Shown here piece after piece: positions 12,136 through 23,601 of a stretch of DNA of 64,000 nt. The notes under the pieces were generated by a model, which saw only the letters and a list, made by a program, of their open reading frames with translations, was not told where the DNA came from and made no database searches. Position 1 is the stretch's first letter. Every line of letters starts with the position of its first letter. Origin of the DNA: Lotus japonicus (lineage: Eukaryota > Streptophyta > Magnoliopsida > Fabales > Fabaceae); the NCBI RefSeq assembly GCF_012489685.1, contig NC_080042.1:15638150-15702149 (forward strand). The letters run 5' to 3'. Both the position numbers and the translations under genes were made by a program.

Positions 12136-13332
12136 AGGAGAATGAGAGAGGATGAGGGTTTCGAATGGTTCAGAGGAAAGATTAAGATGGAGGAGAAATG
12201 GGTTTTAGTGAGAAGAAGAGGAAAAATAACAAAAGTTTGATGTTGTGCCGAAAAAGAAAGGAAACCAACGGAAGAGAGATGTCCACAGTGAGTGAGGGAG
12301 GATAAGGATGAATGGTTTAGATATTTAGGATTTAGGAAAGATATTTTTAAAACCGTTAAGAATTGATTTAGACACCGGAAGATTTACTACATAGAGTTAA
12401 GAGAAAAATATATAGATGATATATTACTATATCAAAAATTATGAGGGACTTTAAGAAATGATGAAATATAATTTAGGATCACTTTGGGTATATTAAAATG
12501 ATCCATAGACAAAGAAATGAGTAAGAATTAAGTCAAAGAATAATTGTTAGAAAATTAGAACAAATATGACGTTGTCATATTATGCAATTAAGCTAAGTAT
12601 CCTTCCATAAAAGGCCGATACTTGTTTTGGATTCATTTTAAATGAGAAAATGACTTGAACACAATCTACTTCAAAATGCCGCAGAACTACTTTTTGCAAT
12701 TGATGTCGGATGAGAAAACTTCCTTCTGAAGATAGATTAGAAACATCGAAAGAAATCGGTTCCCACGTGTGAAATCTTCATTTGGGGCTCCGAATAGAAA
12801 AAAGTCTTCATCGACAGTTTATTTTAAGGTTCTTGAGCTATCAGAGATTCAGTTTCGGCAAACTTCCGAGAATTGGAATCGGTCGTTCGAACATTACAGG
12901 GTTTCGTGTCGAAACACTTGTCATGGAAAGGAATAAGAGAAATTATTATATTCCTCTGAAGATTTTTGAATTTCGTCTCTACAGTGCTTTAAGAGCATAT
13001 TAACCCTTTACTAACACTTTCGCCTTAAGGCGAACGTGAATAAGGCTCGTGCTATAATCTATAGCGACTATAGTACTATTCCCAAGCAATTTCCTGAACG
13101 TTCTTCTTCATTAAGTTATCCAAAACAACATTCTTCTTTACCAGGTCCTTTTGCGGTTAAACCGATTCTACTCGTGGGTTGGAAAAATAATTAAGAATAA
13201 TTATTTAAATCCAAGTTTGAAATTTGGGTCTTACACATTACCTCTGTCTAAAGCATATGAATGTAATTTAAATCACCTATCTAGTTTTGATCTCTACCGT
13301 TAATTTTTTTAATATTATATCCTATGGTTAAC

Positions 13333-13386
13333 TTTGGTGGTGTATTCATACACCACCTAATCAAGTGGTGCCCATTAAACGCACCC
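13333..13386 (-). repeat. right TIR of Pack-MULE
   Basis: Inverse copy of 469-523, followed by AGTTTTATT at 13387-13395. Confidence 0.88.
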
Positions 13387-13395
13387 AGTTTTATT

Positions 13396-13737
13396 TTTGT
13401 GATTAAGATGTTCTTCTCGTGTATAAAATTCTTGCGACATCAGGTTGTTGATGGATGAATCTCACAGTATAAAATTAGATTAAAAAGATACAAGTATGAG
13501 GGGTAAGTTATCATCTCTTAGCTTGTAAAATAATTTTACTAACAAAGATTAAAATAGATGACGATGTATACTCTTTTTTAAAGCAAAAGATAGTATATTT
13601 CTGTAAAAGTTACGGATGTAATTTACAAAGAAAATTGCAAACAAAAAGCCCAACAAAGGTAAACTTTAACAAAAGCCCATGCTGAAAAACCCCAACCAAG
13701 CAAAGAACACCACCCAAAAAATATCTCAAAAAAAAAC
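13396..13737. other. flank between Pack-MULE and Tat element, no gene seen
   Basis: AT-rich DNA with poly-A runs and no coding frame or RNA signal that I can support. Confidence 0.6.
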
Positions 13738-14111
13738 TGGACTGGGCGGGACATAAAGACTCTTATGCCCGTCCAAAACAAGCAATCAAACGGACGAAGG
13801 CAGCCATGGCCGGAACCGGCAAAATAACAAGGATTCTCGCCCCCTCTTTAAACGGACCTGCGAGCCAGCTGGAAGATTCCTTTGGATTTGTCTTATGTGC
13901 ATAGGGATTTGGGCCCTGGTTGTCAGGCCCAAATGTAGGAAAAGTCCATATCATGACTACACCCTCTATAAAAGGGAAGGTCATCCACCTTGTATTGAGG
14001 ACACTTTTTTGAACAATTAATGAGAATATACCTTTATGACATCTTTACTATTTTAGTGCTCTGCTAGGGTTTGCTTTCTTTCCTCTTCTTACGTAAGCTT
14101 ACCCTAATACA
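13738..14111 (+). repeat. 5' LTR of Tat element
   Basis: Starts TGGACTGGGCGGG and ends CCTAATACA. A TATA-like TCTATAAAAGGG lies near 13966. It matches 26499-26871. Confidence 0.9.
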
Positions 14112-14117
14112 GAACAT

Positions 14118-14133
14118 TGGCGCCGTCTGTGGG
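14118..14133 (+). promoter_or_regulatory. primer binding site of Tat element
   Basis: TGGCGCCGTCTGTGGG follows the 5' LTR. TGGCGCCG starts are common primer sites in plant Tat/Athila-type Gypsy elements. Confidence 0.75.
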
Positions 14134-14179
14134 TCTAACCTCGATCTACCAGTGACGTAGAGGGTGAGAGTTACGATCC

Positions 14180-15279
14180 ATGGAAACCCGTTCGTGCGGT
14201 GTGGGCCGCCGTGATCATTGTCGGAGAGGTGGTGGTCGTCAGGGCGGACGAGACAACAATCGTGCAATTCCTCGGAAGGTGTTCACTCGGTGGCGCAGTC
14301 ACCAGCGTTGCTGGCGAATTTAGCTCCGGGAAAGCCCTCAGATCTGATAGCCAAATCAGATCCAGGTGTCAGGCGACGATCATCACCGCCTGAGTACATA
14401 AACTTAGAGGATCTTAAAACCAACGTTCCAAGGAAAACACAAGAAGTGATAACGGGTATCACACCCGTGGCTTTGAAGCAAATGTTGGATACTTTGCAAA
14501 AGGTACAAAACCAAAACGAGCAGTTGCAAGCCCAGGTGGAGTATCTAACTCAGCGGCAAGATTTTAAGCAAGGACAACGTCTCGAGGCCGAGGATGTCGT
14601 CGAATTTCAACCTTTTGTTCCAGCCATCACAAAGGTGGACATACCAAAGCATTTGCAAACAATGGCTTTAGACGCCTTTTCAGGCGAATCTGACCCCATG
14701 GAACATTTGCGGTACTTTAACACCAAAATGGTTATTGGTGGGGCGACAGACGAGGTGAAGTGTAGATTGTTACCTTCAACATTCAAGGGAATGGCGATGC
14801 AGTGGTTCATCAGACAACCGCCCTTCTCCATTGACAATTTTACGGACTTGTCTACTAAATTCTTAACTCAATTCTCCGCCAACAAAACTACAAAGGCAAC
14901 CATGTTTGACCTCATCAGCATACATCAATAGCCAAGAGAGAAGCTCAAGAACTACATGGCACGCTTCAGTAAGATGGCTGTTCAACTGGAGGAGGATAAA
15001 CCCGGATGTATGCCTGGCGTCTTTCAAAAATGCCCTTAGGGCGGGGGATTTGAATCGAGATTTAACAAGACGACCGGCGAGGGACATGATGGATCTTCGT
15101 GCTCGCGTTCAAGAATTCATCTTGATTGAGCAAGACGATCGGAAAAAGCAAGAAAGAGAGGAGGGGCGAAAACACGTCCAGCCTGGCGGAGTTTCGCAGG
15201 AAAAACCCAAGGCTGGAAAGGAAACTGTAAGACCTGGATTTACAGAGCAAGTTAATTTCCGACTCACGCGTAGAATCAG
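14180..15279 (+). pseudogene. gag: Tat gag, first part
   Basis: An ATG at 14180 begins an Arg/Gly-rich N-terminus (METRSCGVGRR). A single-base shift near 14300 is needed to enter the long frame 14218-14931. That frame holds a coiled-coil-like stretch (LKQMLDTLQKVQNQNEQLQAQV) and the Gypsy gag capsid motif DAFSGESDPMEHLRYF through AMQWFIRQPP. TAG at about 14929 and a further shift near 15010 break it again before a charged tail (EQDDRKKQEREEGRK). It is interrupted by the solo LTR at 15280. Confidence 0.8.
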
Positions 15280-17355
15280 TGTAAGCGTGACGGGAGTTTG
15301 ATGTTTGAGGAAGATTAATGAAGAAAAAAGTACAGGAATTGCTTGAGGAATGTTTCCTAGTTGTGTTAGGGGTTAGTGCGAGTCGTCTGCACACCTGCCT
15401 TATGGCGAGAGTGTCCAGAATAGGCTAATTTCGCTTTTAGAGCAACGTTTTAAGTGAGATTCCAAATCCTTGGAAAATTTAAAGGTTCTCTTTATTTTTC
15501 CTTCGACCAGCGTTTCATTTCGGAACTCTGGACTATACGCACGATAGTATTCACTTTTCGGATGTCCGACGACGCTAATTTCTTTGCTTCGAAACCCTAA
15601 ATTCAAGCGCTGGATGAAGACTTTTTCTATTCGGGACTTCTAACGAAGTTTCCGTCCGCGCAACCAGATTTGTTTCGACATTTCCAAACTTTCTCCAGTA
15701 CAAAGTTTTGTCGTCTGACCATCACAGCAAAAAGTAGTTTTTCAGGACAGATTAACTTACACCGCTTTTGGGATTTTAGATATCGTTTTTCCCAAAAGTT
15801 AGAGATATGTTTTGAGTTATGAAATTCTGACGCCAGAATCTCTCTTAGAATTCATCGGTGAACGTGCTACAAAAATCGGAATCGCGAAATTTTCATTTTC
15901 CCGCGATTTCACCCGCCTATAAATAGTCGAAAAAGCAAAATATCTTCATTTTCTTCTCTATTGGGGCCGTGAGTTGTGGAGAGGAGAGGGAGAAGAATTT
16001 TTTGCCGAAACTCGACCGATCTTCGCGCAGTTCGTTCCTACTTCAAGGTATCGAGGTAACTAGCTTGATTCCTACCTCTGTTTACTGTTTCTACTGCGTT
16101 TCTGTAGTCGTTTCTGTGCTCACAGTTTTGAGCTTTTTGTAAAACTGTCCGTTTTCTCTGATTTCTTGCTTGGGTTATCTTCTCTACGTTCCCAAGAGTC
16201 TAAAACCTCTGTCAGTAATCGCCGATTGTGATCGAGCTGTCCAGGATCTGAAAAACTGATTCAAAACCCTTTTTGTCGCACATTTCGAAACTTTATTGTC
16301 GAAAAGTCGTAATCTGACTTCGTGCCTTTAGGATTTGTTGTCACGGATGTCGTTAGGATCATTGCTGTCAATTTTTTTTTCCGAACTGATAACTTTGAGG
16401 TTTTGAGCTTTTATTTTGGACCAAAACGCCCCTGAACAGCCGTATTTCGATCCGATCGTCCGAAAATTGTTCCGACAGTTTCTTTGCCTTAGTTGTACCC
16501 TAAAACTACCTTGTAAACAGATTTGATCGAAGAAAAAGAGCCGGAGCCCTTTTTCCTTTTTGGCCGAGAGCTTGTAGTGTTGGGGGGGAGTTTTCGTTTT
16601 CGAAAACTTGTCTTTTCGTACTCGAATGTTGTATTTTGAAGCTTTAATGCTTTGTCTTTCGTTTGCGAGTTGTATTGTGATCGAACTAATCAATTTTGTT
16701 TGGATTCTGCTTTGTTTTTCTCCGATGTTCAGTTGAAGGAACTTTTGAAGTTTCAAAGCATTTCTGTGAAGGAGATTTTGATTGCGAGGCTGGAGAAGCT
16801 CGAGGTTAGGGCAACTTACTATTATTTATGACTGCATGATAGGCGTCGATAAATTCGACTTATGCTTTATCTGATGTTGATTATGATGATGAGTTGATGT
16901 TATGATGTTTTTCCATAACTTGTGATATTGTGATGTTATTGGATTGTGCGTTTTGACGCGACTTCGGAGTGGAGATTCATTGATCTGGTGATCTTTGATA
17001 TTTCAGGTTGGATGAACAACCCTAGGCAAGTCCAAACTTGGGGTTTGAGACTTAGCCCTTCATTGGTATTCGTTGGAATGCTTAGACTTTCCCCGGGAAA
17101 TATCTTTTGGGTGGTTGGTTTTTGGAAACTTAGAATGATTAGACTTTCGAAAAATAAAGACTTGGGAAACTTAGACTTTGAGAAATAAACTCATAACTTG
17201 ACTAATTCGAATTGAAACAATTTTTATTAACGTTTAAGCATAGGAAAACTGAAGGGGAAAATATTTACGAAAGACGGGGAAAAGTCGACTTCTGTTGTGG
17301 GTTTTGGATTTGGGGAAAGCCACTGAGGTGAGCTACGGTGATGATTGAAAGTCAC

Positions 17356-17577
17356 CGAGTACTCTAGTACTCTTGTTATTCGAGTTGTGTTGTATTGACC
17401 GACACTAACTCTGGGTTTTGGGTGTTGGGGTTGTGTTGTATTGACCGACACTAACTCCGAGTCGTGTTGTATTGACCGACACTGACTCTGGCTTTGATTT
17501 TGGGTTTTGTTGTTGGAGTTGTGTTGTATTGACCGACACTAACTCCGAGTTGTGTTGTATTGATCGACACTAACTCT
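17356..17577 (+). repeat. hairpin array A in solo LTR (five units)
   Basis: Five units share the core TGTATTGACCGACACT. Arms are GAGTT/AACTC in the first and fifth, GGGGTT/AACTCC (one G-U) in the second, GAGTC/GACTC in the third and GGAGTT/AACTCC in the fourth, each extended by GTGT/ACAC with a bulged T. The third unit changes both arms together. A perfect 16-bp palindrome GAGTACTCTAGTACTC precedes the array. Confidence 0.85.
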
Positions 17578-17661
17578 TGGGTTTGTTTTGAGTTTGGGTT
17601 TGAGCTAAACACTTATGTGGTGAGGACGATTCGATGTTTGGCTAACCATATTGCATCAATC

Positions 17662-17863
17662 GGGTGAATAACGGGAATGGTTCACCTGTGCATCTCATGG
17701 TGAATAACGGGAAGGGTTCACCAATGCATTAATGATGAATAACGGGAATGGTTCATCATACGGTGAATAACGGGAATGGTTCACCAAGGATGAATAACGG
17801 GAATGGTTCATCCATAGTGAAGAACGGGAATGCTTCACTTGTGGCGAACGGGAACGCGTCACA
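17662..17863 (+). repeat. hairpin array B in solo LTR (seven units)
   Basis: Units of about 24 bp share a 12-base centre close to TAACGGGAATGG between 6-bp arms. Arms are GGTGAA/TTCACC (units 1, 2, 4), GATGAA/TTCATC (3 and, with an extra G-C pair, 5) and AGTGAA/TTCACT (6). Unit 7 is degenerate but keeps GTG...CAC and GCG...CGC pairing. Arms change in matched pairs. Confidence 0.88.
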
Positions 17864-18739
17864 ATCCGGATCATATTGATTGCATTTCACGCATACATTC
17901 ATTCTGACTGGGATTGTGTGCTGTTTGATTTATTGAAGCATTGTTAGAGCCATAACATGCTAGGATTATCTATATGCTAATATAACAACATATATATCTA
18001 TTCCCCATATCACATGTTGAGTGTATATCTACTTATTTCAGTGAGTTGACCCTAGCGCCTTGGCTTTGGTTTCATGTTTGTGTTTGGGCGGTCGGCTTGC
18101 TGCCAGATGTCGACGGTGGATTGGGTTTCGATGGTCTCTCCCTCAAGGGGGATCAGGTTTGAGTTGGAGGACCGTACTGACGAGCCTGGACGTCTGACGG
18201 AGGGAGTTCTACGACGCATGGAGCTGAGCTTCAACTTGCCAACTTCAGTTCGCTGTGGACTCGGTTATGTGAGCAGTACTGGGAGGGTAGGTTTAGGCAG
18301 GCGTCATATTTTGTGTAGAGCTCTGATTCGTTTTGCTTTTGGGACAGGGTAGGTTCCCGACGCATGACTTTTTGTGTGGTTCTCTTATTGAGGGATCACA
18401 GTGAGTCAGTCGGACTGTAGGGGTCTTTGCTTAGGCCATTTTGAGGCTGACTTTCTACTAGTGGATTGTAATTACAACTTTCTCACTCAAACTTCTGGGT
18501 CTGTATATTTGCCTACGGGCACACCACTTTGGAGTCACTGCGAGTGCGCGTGACGTGAGAGTGCAGCTGAGGCTGTACATGTTTATATTTGTTGTACATC
18601 GGTTAGTTTAGTTGCTGGGTTATGTCTTTAATTTCTATCGCTTTCAGTTAAAGGAATCAAACGAAAAAAAAATACCTGTTTTTCGCGTAAAGTTTATTTT
18701 TGAGTTACTAAAGTGACACCTGGAAATCGGGGTGTTACA

Positions 18740-19492
18740 GAAACAAGGATAGCTCAAACTCCACATATACCAAGACCTGGCCCATATCAAAATTCCAAAC
18801 CTGGATTCCAGAATATGTGGCACAGAAATCACCAAGGTACCACTACCGCCTCGGCTGGCCAACAGGGTGCCTCGCCGACTCCAGTTCCACTTACTAAATT
18901 GAATGCTCCCCTAAGCACCATCTTGAAAGCAGTTGGACAGACAAATGTGGTGCAATATCCGCCGCCGCCACGGCGACCACTGACTAATGTGGATACAAGC
19001 AGATGGTGTGAGTACCACAAAACGTTGGGACACACCACGGATAACTGTTGGAACTTGCGACGGGAGATCGATCGGCTGATCAAAGCTGGCCATCTGGCCA
19101 ATTTTGTCAAAGAGGCAGCAACATCGGAGGCTACCAAGGTAACTCAAGGGGATAAAGGAAAAGGAAAGGAGATAGTTGAGGAGTTGGGCGACCCTGTTGG
19201 GGAATGCTCGTCCATTGCTGGGGGATTTGGAGGGGGCGCGATTTCTAGCAAGGCCAGAAAGCGTTATGTGGCGGCAGTACACTCTGTGCACGAGGCATAT
19301 GAGGGCGAATGTTGGTTGAATCACTCTCCAATTATGTTCACCCCTCAGGATTTTGCACATGTAATCCCTCATGACAACGACCCGATTGTAGTAACAATCA
19401 GAGTTAATAATTACATGACGAAAAAAGTGTTTTTAGATCAGGGATCTTCGGCGGACATCATTTATGGAGATGCCTTCGATCGCCTGGTGTAA
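18740..19492 (+). pseudogene. gag-pro: Tat gag C-terminus and protease N-terminus
   Basis: Coding resumes after the solo LTR with a Pro/Gln-rich stretch, then WCEYHKTLGHTTDNCWNLRREI, the conserved Tat-lineage Cys/His motif at the end of gag. The aspartic protease follows (CWLNHSPIMFTPQD, then KKVFLDQGSSADIIY, where DQGSSAD is the active-site loop). TAA at 19490-19492 breaks the protease just after FDRLV; the same frame continues behind it. Confidence 0.85.
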
Positions 19493-19495
19493 AAG

Positions 19496-20134
19496 GAGTC
19501 AGACTTGAAGCCATATACAAGAACCTTGGTGGGATTTACAGGGGATCGTGTCAATGTGCGAGGATATGTGGAAGTACCAACGACTTTTGGTGAAGGAGAG
19601 TTTGTCAAGAAATTTCAGGTGAAGTATCTAGTATTGGCGTGTAGAGCCAATTACAACGTACTTTTGGGGCGGGACACCCTTAACAAGTTATGTGCTGTAA
19701 TTTCAACCGCTCATTTAACTGTCAAGTACCCAGCCTGCAATGGGAAGGTTGGGGTCCTTCGTGTGGATCAGAACGCAGCAAGAGAATGTTACCTACGAAG
19801 TGTGGCTCTTTATGGGCGAAAGGCCGCCAAGAAAAGTCACCGTATCACAGAAATTTTTCCACAAGAAGGGTTTAGTTTAGACCCAAGAGATGATGCTGAT
19901 GATTTCCGCCCACAACCTTTGGAAGAAACAAAATCAGTGCAAGTCAAGGATAAGGTGTTGAAAATCGGCAGCAGTTTAACAAAAGAACAGGAGGAAAGGT
20001 TGATCACCCTTTTGGGCGACAATTTGGATCTTTTTGCATGGACAATTAATGACATAACAGGGATTGACCCCAACGTGATCACTCATAAACTGGCCATACG
20101 ACCAGGGGCAACACCAGTCATCCAACCAAGGTGA
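19496..20134 (+). pseudogene. pro: Tat protease C-terminus and linker to RT
   Basis: The frame continues with KPYTRTLVGFTGDRV and the protease C-terminal motif YNVLLGRDTLNKLCAVIST. A linker rich in charged residues follows, ending in LFAWTINDITGIDPNVITHKL, the usual lead-in to the Tat reverse transcriptase. A TGA at 20132-20134, explainable as CGA to TGA, separates it from the RT frame. Confidence 0.85.
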
Positions 20135-20137
20135 AGG

Positions 20138-21484
20138 ATGAGTGATGAAAAGAACAAGGCGGTGCAAGTAGAAACTGAGAAGTTAATCAAGGCCCAATTT
20201 ATTCGTGAGGTGCAGTACCCAACCTGGCTCGCCAATGTAGTGATGGTCAAGAAACCCAATGGGAAGTGGAGAATGTGCACGGATTACACAAGCCTGAACA
20301 AAGTGTGTCCCAAAGATTCATATCCTCTTCCCAATGTTGATAAATTGGTGGATGGGGCTTCCGGAAACAAACTTTTAAGTCTCATGGATGCATATTCTGG
20401 GTATAATCAAATCATGATGCACCCTTCAGACGAGGAAAGTACGGCGTTCATGACTAATCAGGCGAATTATTGTTACAAAACTATGCCTTTTGGTTTGAAA
20501 AATGCAGGAGCCACATACCAACGCCTCATGGATAAAAAATTTTCAAAGCAAGTTGGAAGAAATATGGAAGTGTATGTAGATGACATGATTGTTAAGTCAG
20601 CCAAGTCCAGGGATCACGGCGACGATCTTAAGGAAGCATTTGCTCAGCTAAGAAAATATCAAATGAAGTTAAATCCCGAGAAATGTTCATTTGGGATTCA
20701 AGGGGGAAAGTTTTTGGGTTTCATGATAACATCAAGGGGGATTGAAGTAAACCCAGATAAAGGCAAGGCGATCTTGGAAATGAAAAGCCCAACAAGTGTC
20801 AAGGAAGTACATCGATTAACAGGACGCATGGCTGCTCTAGCCCGTTTCTTGCCAATGGCGGGCGACAAAGCGGCTCTGTTCTTCACTTGTTTGAAAAAGA
20901 ATTCGAAGTTTCAATGGACCGAGGCATGTGAACAAGCTTTTACCAAATTGAAAGAATCATTAGCAACGTTACCGGTACTATCCAAACCCATGCCAGGCGT
21001 TCCTTTGACACTCTACTTGGCAGTCACGGATAGGGCGGTCAGTACGGTGTTGCTTCAGGAAGAAGGGAAGAAGCAGAAGGTTATATATTTTGTGAGTCAT
21101 ACCCTGCAAGGTGCTGAATTGCGATACCAAAAAATCGAGAAGGCGGCCTTGGAAATTCTAAAAACAGCGAGACGCCTTAGGCCATACTTCCAAAGTTTCC
21201 CAATGAGAGTTAAAACTGATGTTCCCTTAAGACAGGTACTCCAGAAACCCGATTTGTCTGGGCGATTGGTCAGCCGGTCAGTCGAGTTGTCTGAGTATGA
21301 TATACAGTATGAGCCAAGGGGACAAGTTACAATCCAAAGCTTGATTGACTTCGTGGCGGAATTAACACCCACGGAAGGCGAGAAAACTCAAGGAGAGTGG
21401 GTCCTATCTGTTGATGGATCCTCCAACGACACCGGAAGTGGGGCAGGAATAACTATTGAAAGCCCGGATAAGATGGTCATCTAA
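20138..21484 (+). pseudogene. pol: Tat reverse transcriptase and first RNase H
   Basis: The frame is open for 448 codons. RT motifs are all visible: WLANVVMVKKPNGKWRMC, DYTSLNKVCPKDSYPLP, LLSLMDAYSGYNQI, TMPFGLKNAGATYQ and the catalytic MEVYVDDMIVKS. The first RNase H follows from WTEACEQAFTKLKESL; its D-type active site appears decayed (LYLAVTDRAVSTVLLQEE), as is usual when a second RNase H is present. TAA at 21482-21484 cuts into the start of the second RNase H. Confidence 0.93.
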
Positions 21485-21834
21485 CAATCTTTGAAATTCG
21501 AGTTTAAGGCAAGCAACGACCAATCAGAATACGAGGCACTAATTGCCGGATTAAGGCTCGCCATTGAATTAGGCGTTCAGAAATTGTTCATCAAAGGCGA
21601 CTCACAGATGGTTGTTAAACAGGTAAAGGGCGAGTATCAAGTCAAGGATCCACAACTTTCTAAATACCTGGAAGTGGTACATAGATTAATGATGGAGATA
21701 GAGAAGATCAGAATAGAACATGTTCCAAGAAGTCAAAACGAAAGGGCTGATGTACTAGCAAAATTGGCCAGTACGGGGCGATTGGGCAATTATCAAACAG
21801 TCATGAGGAAACCCTCCCTCGCCCCAGTATTGAC
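21388..21834 (+). pseudogene. pol: archaeal-type second RNase H (aRH) of Tat pol
   Basis: All four acidic positions expected for RNase H can be seen: D in LSVDGSSND, E in DQSEYEALIAG, D in FIKGDSQMVV and D in NERADVLAKLAS. The extra RNase H domain downstream of the normal one is known from the Tat/Ogre lineage. The domain is cut by TAA at 21482-21484 after SPDKMVI and continues in frame. Confidence 0.88.
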
Positions 21835-23112
21835 TTGGTGGAAGTAAAGTTAAAATCAGTGAAGTTAGTGATTGAAGGCGACCCTTCGTGGATGGAGCCA
21901 ATCAAGACTTTCCTAAAAAATCCTCCGAAGGATAATGAGCTGAACACAAAAGAAAAGCGTAGGGAGGCTAGTTTTTATACGCTGGTAGATGGTGAACTAT
22001 ATCGGCGGGGAATTATGTCTCCTATGCTCAAATGTGTCGACGCGAGAGATGCCCTGGGAATCATGGCGGAAGTCCACGAAGGGGTATGTTCTAGCCACAT
22101 AGGGGGGCGATCATTGGAAGTAAAGGTATTGAGGGCAGGATTTTACTGGCCAACAATGAAGAAGGACTGTCTGGAATACGTCAAGAAGTGTGAAAAGTGT
22201 CAAGTTTTTTCTGACTTACATAAAGCCCCGCCTGAGGAGTTAACAACCATGATGACACCTTGGCCATTTGCTATGTGGGGGACTGACATTCTAGGACCCT
22301 TCCCAGTAGCTAAGGCACAACTGAAGTATATCATTGTGGCGGTTGATTATTTCACTAAGTGGATTGAAGCGGAAGCAGTGGCGACTATTACAGCCGCCAA
22401 AGTCAGGAACTTTCTGTGGCGACGAATTGTGTGCAGGTTTGGGGTTCCCATGGCCTTGGTAATGGATAATGGGACTCAATTCACAAGCAATGTCACCAAA
22501 GAATTATGTGCGGAGATGGGAATTGAAATGCGATTTGCATCAGTGGAACATCCTCAGACTAACGGCCAGGCAGAATTAGCCAACAAGGTTATTCTGAAGG
22601 GCTTAAAGAAAAAATTGGATGAAGCAAAAGGTCTTTGGGCGGAGGAGTTGCCAGGCGTCCTATGGGCATATAACACGACTGAACAGATAAGCACGAAGGA
22701 AACCCCATATCGTTTAACATATGGAACTGATGCCATGCTTCCGGTGGAAATTGAAAACCAAAGTTGGCGCGTAACCCGATTTAACGAGAACGACAATGGG
22801 GAGAATTTGATAGCAAATCTAATCATGCTTCTTGAGGAACAACGAGAGGCACACTTAAGGAATGAGGCGGGGAAAGTGAAGGTGGCAAGGAAGTTTGCAA
22901 CAAAAGTGGTTCCAAGAACTATGAGGGTAGGAGACTTAGTGCTTCGAAAGAAGACTATACCTGACAAGCATAACAAACTTTCGCCCAATTGGGGCGGGCC
23001 TTACAGGATAATTGGCGATGTTGGAGGTGGAGCTTATAAATTGGAACAACTTAATGGTCAAAAGATTCCACGAACATGGAACGCCTCACATTTGAAGCAA
23101 TACTTTAGTTAA
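21835..23112 (+). pseudogene. pol: Tat integrase
   Basis: Open for 425 codons. The zinc-binding HHCC region is EVHEGVCSSHIGG followed by YVKKCEKCQVF. The catalytic triad is seen in WGTDILGPFP (D), LVMDNGTQFTS (D) and QTNGQAELANK (E). The C-terminal part has GGPYRIIGDVGGGAYKL and ends NASHLKQYFS, the usual terminus of Gypsy integrase in this lineage. The frame is offset relative to the second RNase H, so a frameshift separates them near 21835. The integrase itself has no internal stop. Confidence 0.93.
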
Positions 23113-23601
23113 GTGTAACAACAAAAATGAATGAAGCCGCACTCTTTTTCCCTTTCTTTCGAAAGGTTTTTAATGAGGCGGCATATGTAAAAATGAAGGG
23201 ACAATAGTTCCCATGAGTGGAAAAGCAATGAAAAGATCATTTCAAGAGATTGTTTATTTTTTATTTATATTACGAATTTATGCGGCGTAAGTCGTATCCA
23301 GGTATAAAAAATCGCGAATAATCCTTTCGGAATAAGAAAGTATCGCCATCAAGTATCAAAAGCCTTGGCAATTCTAGTGGCCACTAGAAACCAAGCCTCG
23401 TCAAAAAATCAACTAAGGTATATCAACCTAAACGATAACAATTTAGTAAATAACAACTTCAAGATAACAACAGTTGAACTAAAAAGAACTTCATTAAGAT
23501 AAGAAAAGGGTGTGGCCCCTACATGTCTTAAAACAACAACAAACAAAAGGGCAAAGCCCAAAACAAAGTAGGACTTAAACAAAATAAAACAACAAGTAAA
23601 A
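23113..23601. other. Tat spacer between integrase and antisense gene
   Basis: Non-coding and AT-rich. It would be the 3' untranslated region of the antisense gene and of pol. No repeat or site seen. Confidence 0.6.

Larger units (their letters stand above)
1680..13235 (-). mobile_element. solo LTR of a Tekay-like Ty3/Gypsy element (minus strand), split by nested insertions
   Basis: The minus-strand sequence starts TGTAAGACCC at 13235 and ends ATCGGGGTGTTACA at 1680. A perfect 5-bp duplication CATTA flanks it (1675-1679 and 13236-13240). Both termini match the other Tekay-type LTRs in this window. Without the Copia inserted at 5476-12135 it is about 4.9 kb. No internal region or second LTR is present, so this is a solo LTR left by LTR-LTR recombination. 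It interrupts the NAC cargo of the Pack-MULE. A TATA-like AAATATCT lies on the minus strand near 12322-12330. Confidence 0.85.
469..13386. mobile_element. Pack-MULE (Mutator-like element carrying a NAC gene fragment)
   Basis: The ends are terminal inverted repeats of about 54 bp, roughly 80% identical by eye, starting GGGTGCGTTTAA. They are flanked by a perfect 9-bp duplication AGTTTTATT at 460-468 and 13387-13395. A 9-bp duplication is the hallmark of Mutator-like elements. Removing the LTR inserted at 1680-13235 leaves about 1.36 kb without transposase. The cargo is a GC-rich stretch (about 540-950) and the 5' part of a NAC gene with its leader intron still in place, which points to DNA-level capture. 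It is non-autonomous and would have needed a transposase supplied elsewhere. Confidence 0.9.
15280..18739 (+). mobile_element. 3.46-kb solo LTR, Tekay-like, inserted in Tat gag
   Basis: Starts TGTAAGCGTGACGG and ends AAATCGGGGTGTTACA; the right end matches the ends of the other Tekay-type LTRs here. TATA box CTATAAATAG lies at 15917-15926, followed by a leader with a GGTATCGAGGTAACTAG splice-donor-like site near 16055, parallel to the 48-kb copy. Flanking pentamers are ATCAG and GAAAC, so no clean target duplication remains. Gag coding resumes right after it. Two hairpin arrays lie at 17356-17577 and 17662-17863. Confidence 0.82.

Noticed and set aside
14863..15394. Separate minus-strand genes over Tat gag
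   Set aside because: Antisense shadows of gag and of the LTR start; no domain or promoter.
16328..16756. 142-codon minus-strand frame
   Set aside because: Antisense to the leader of a solo LTR, low complexity, no domain.
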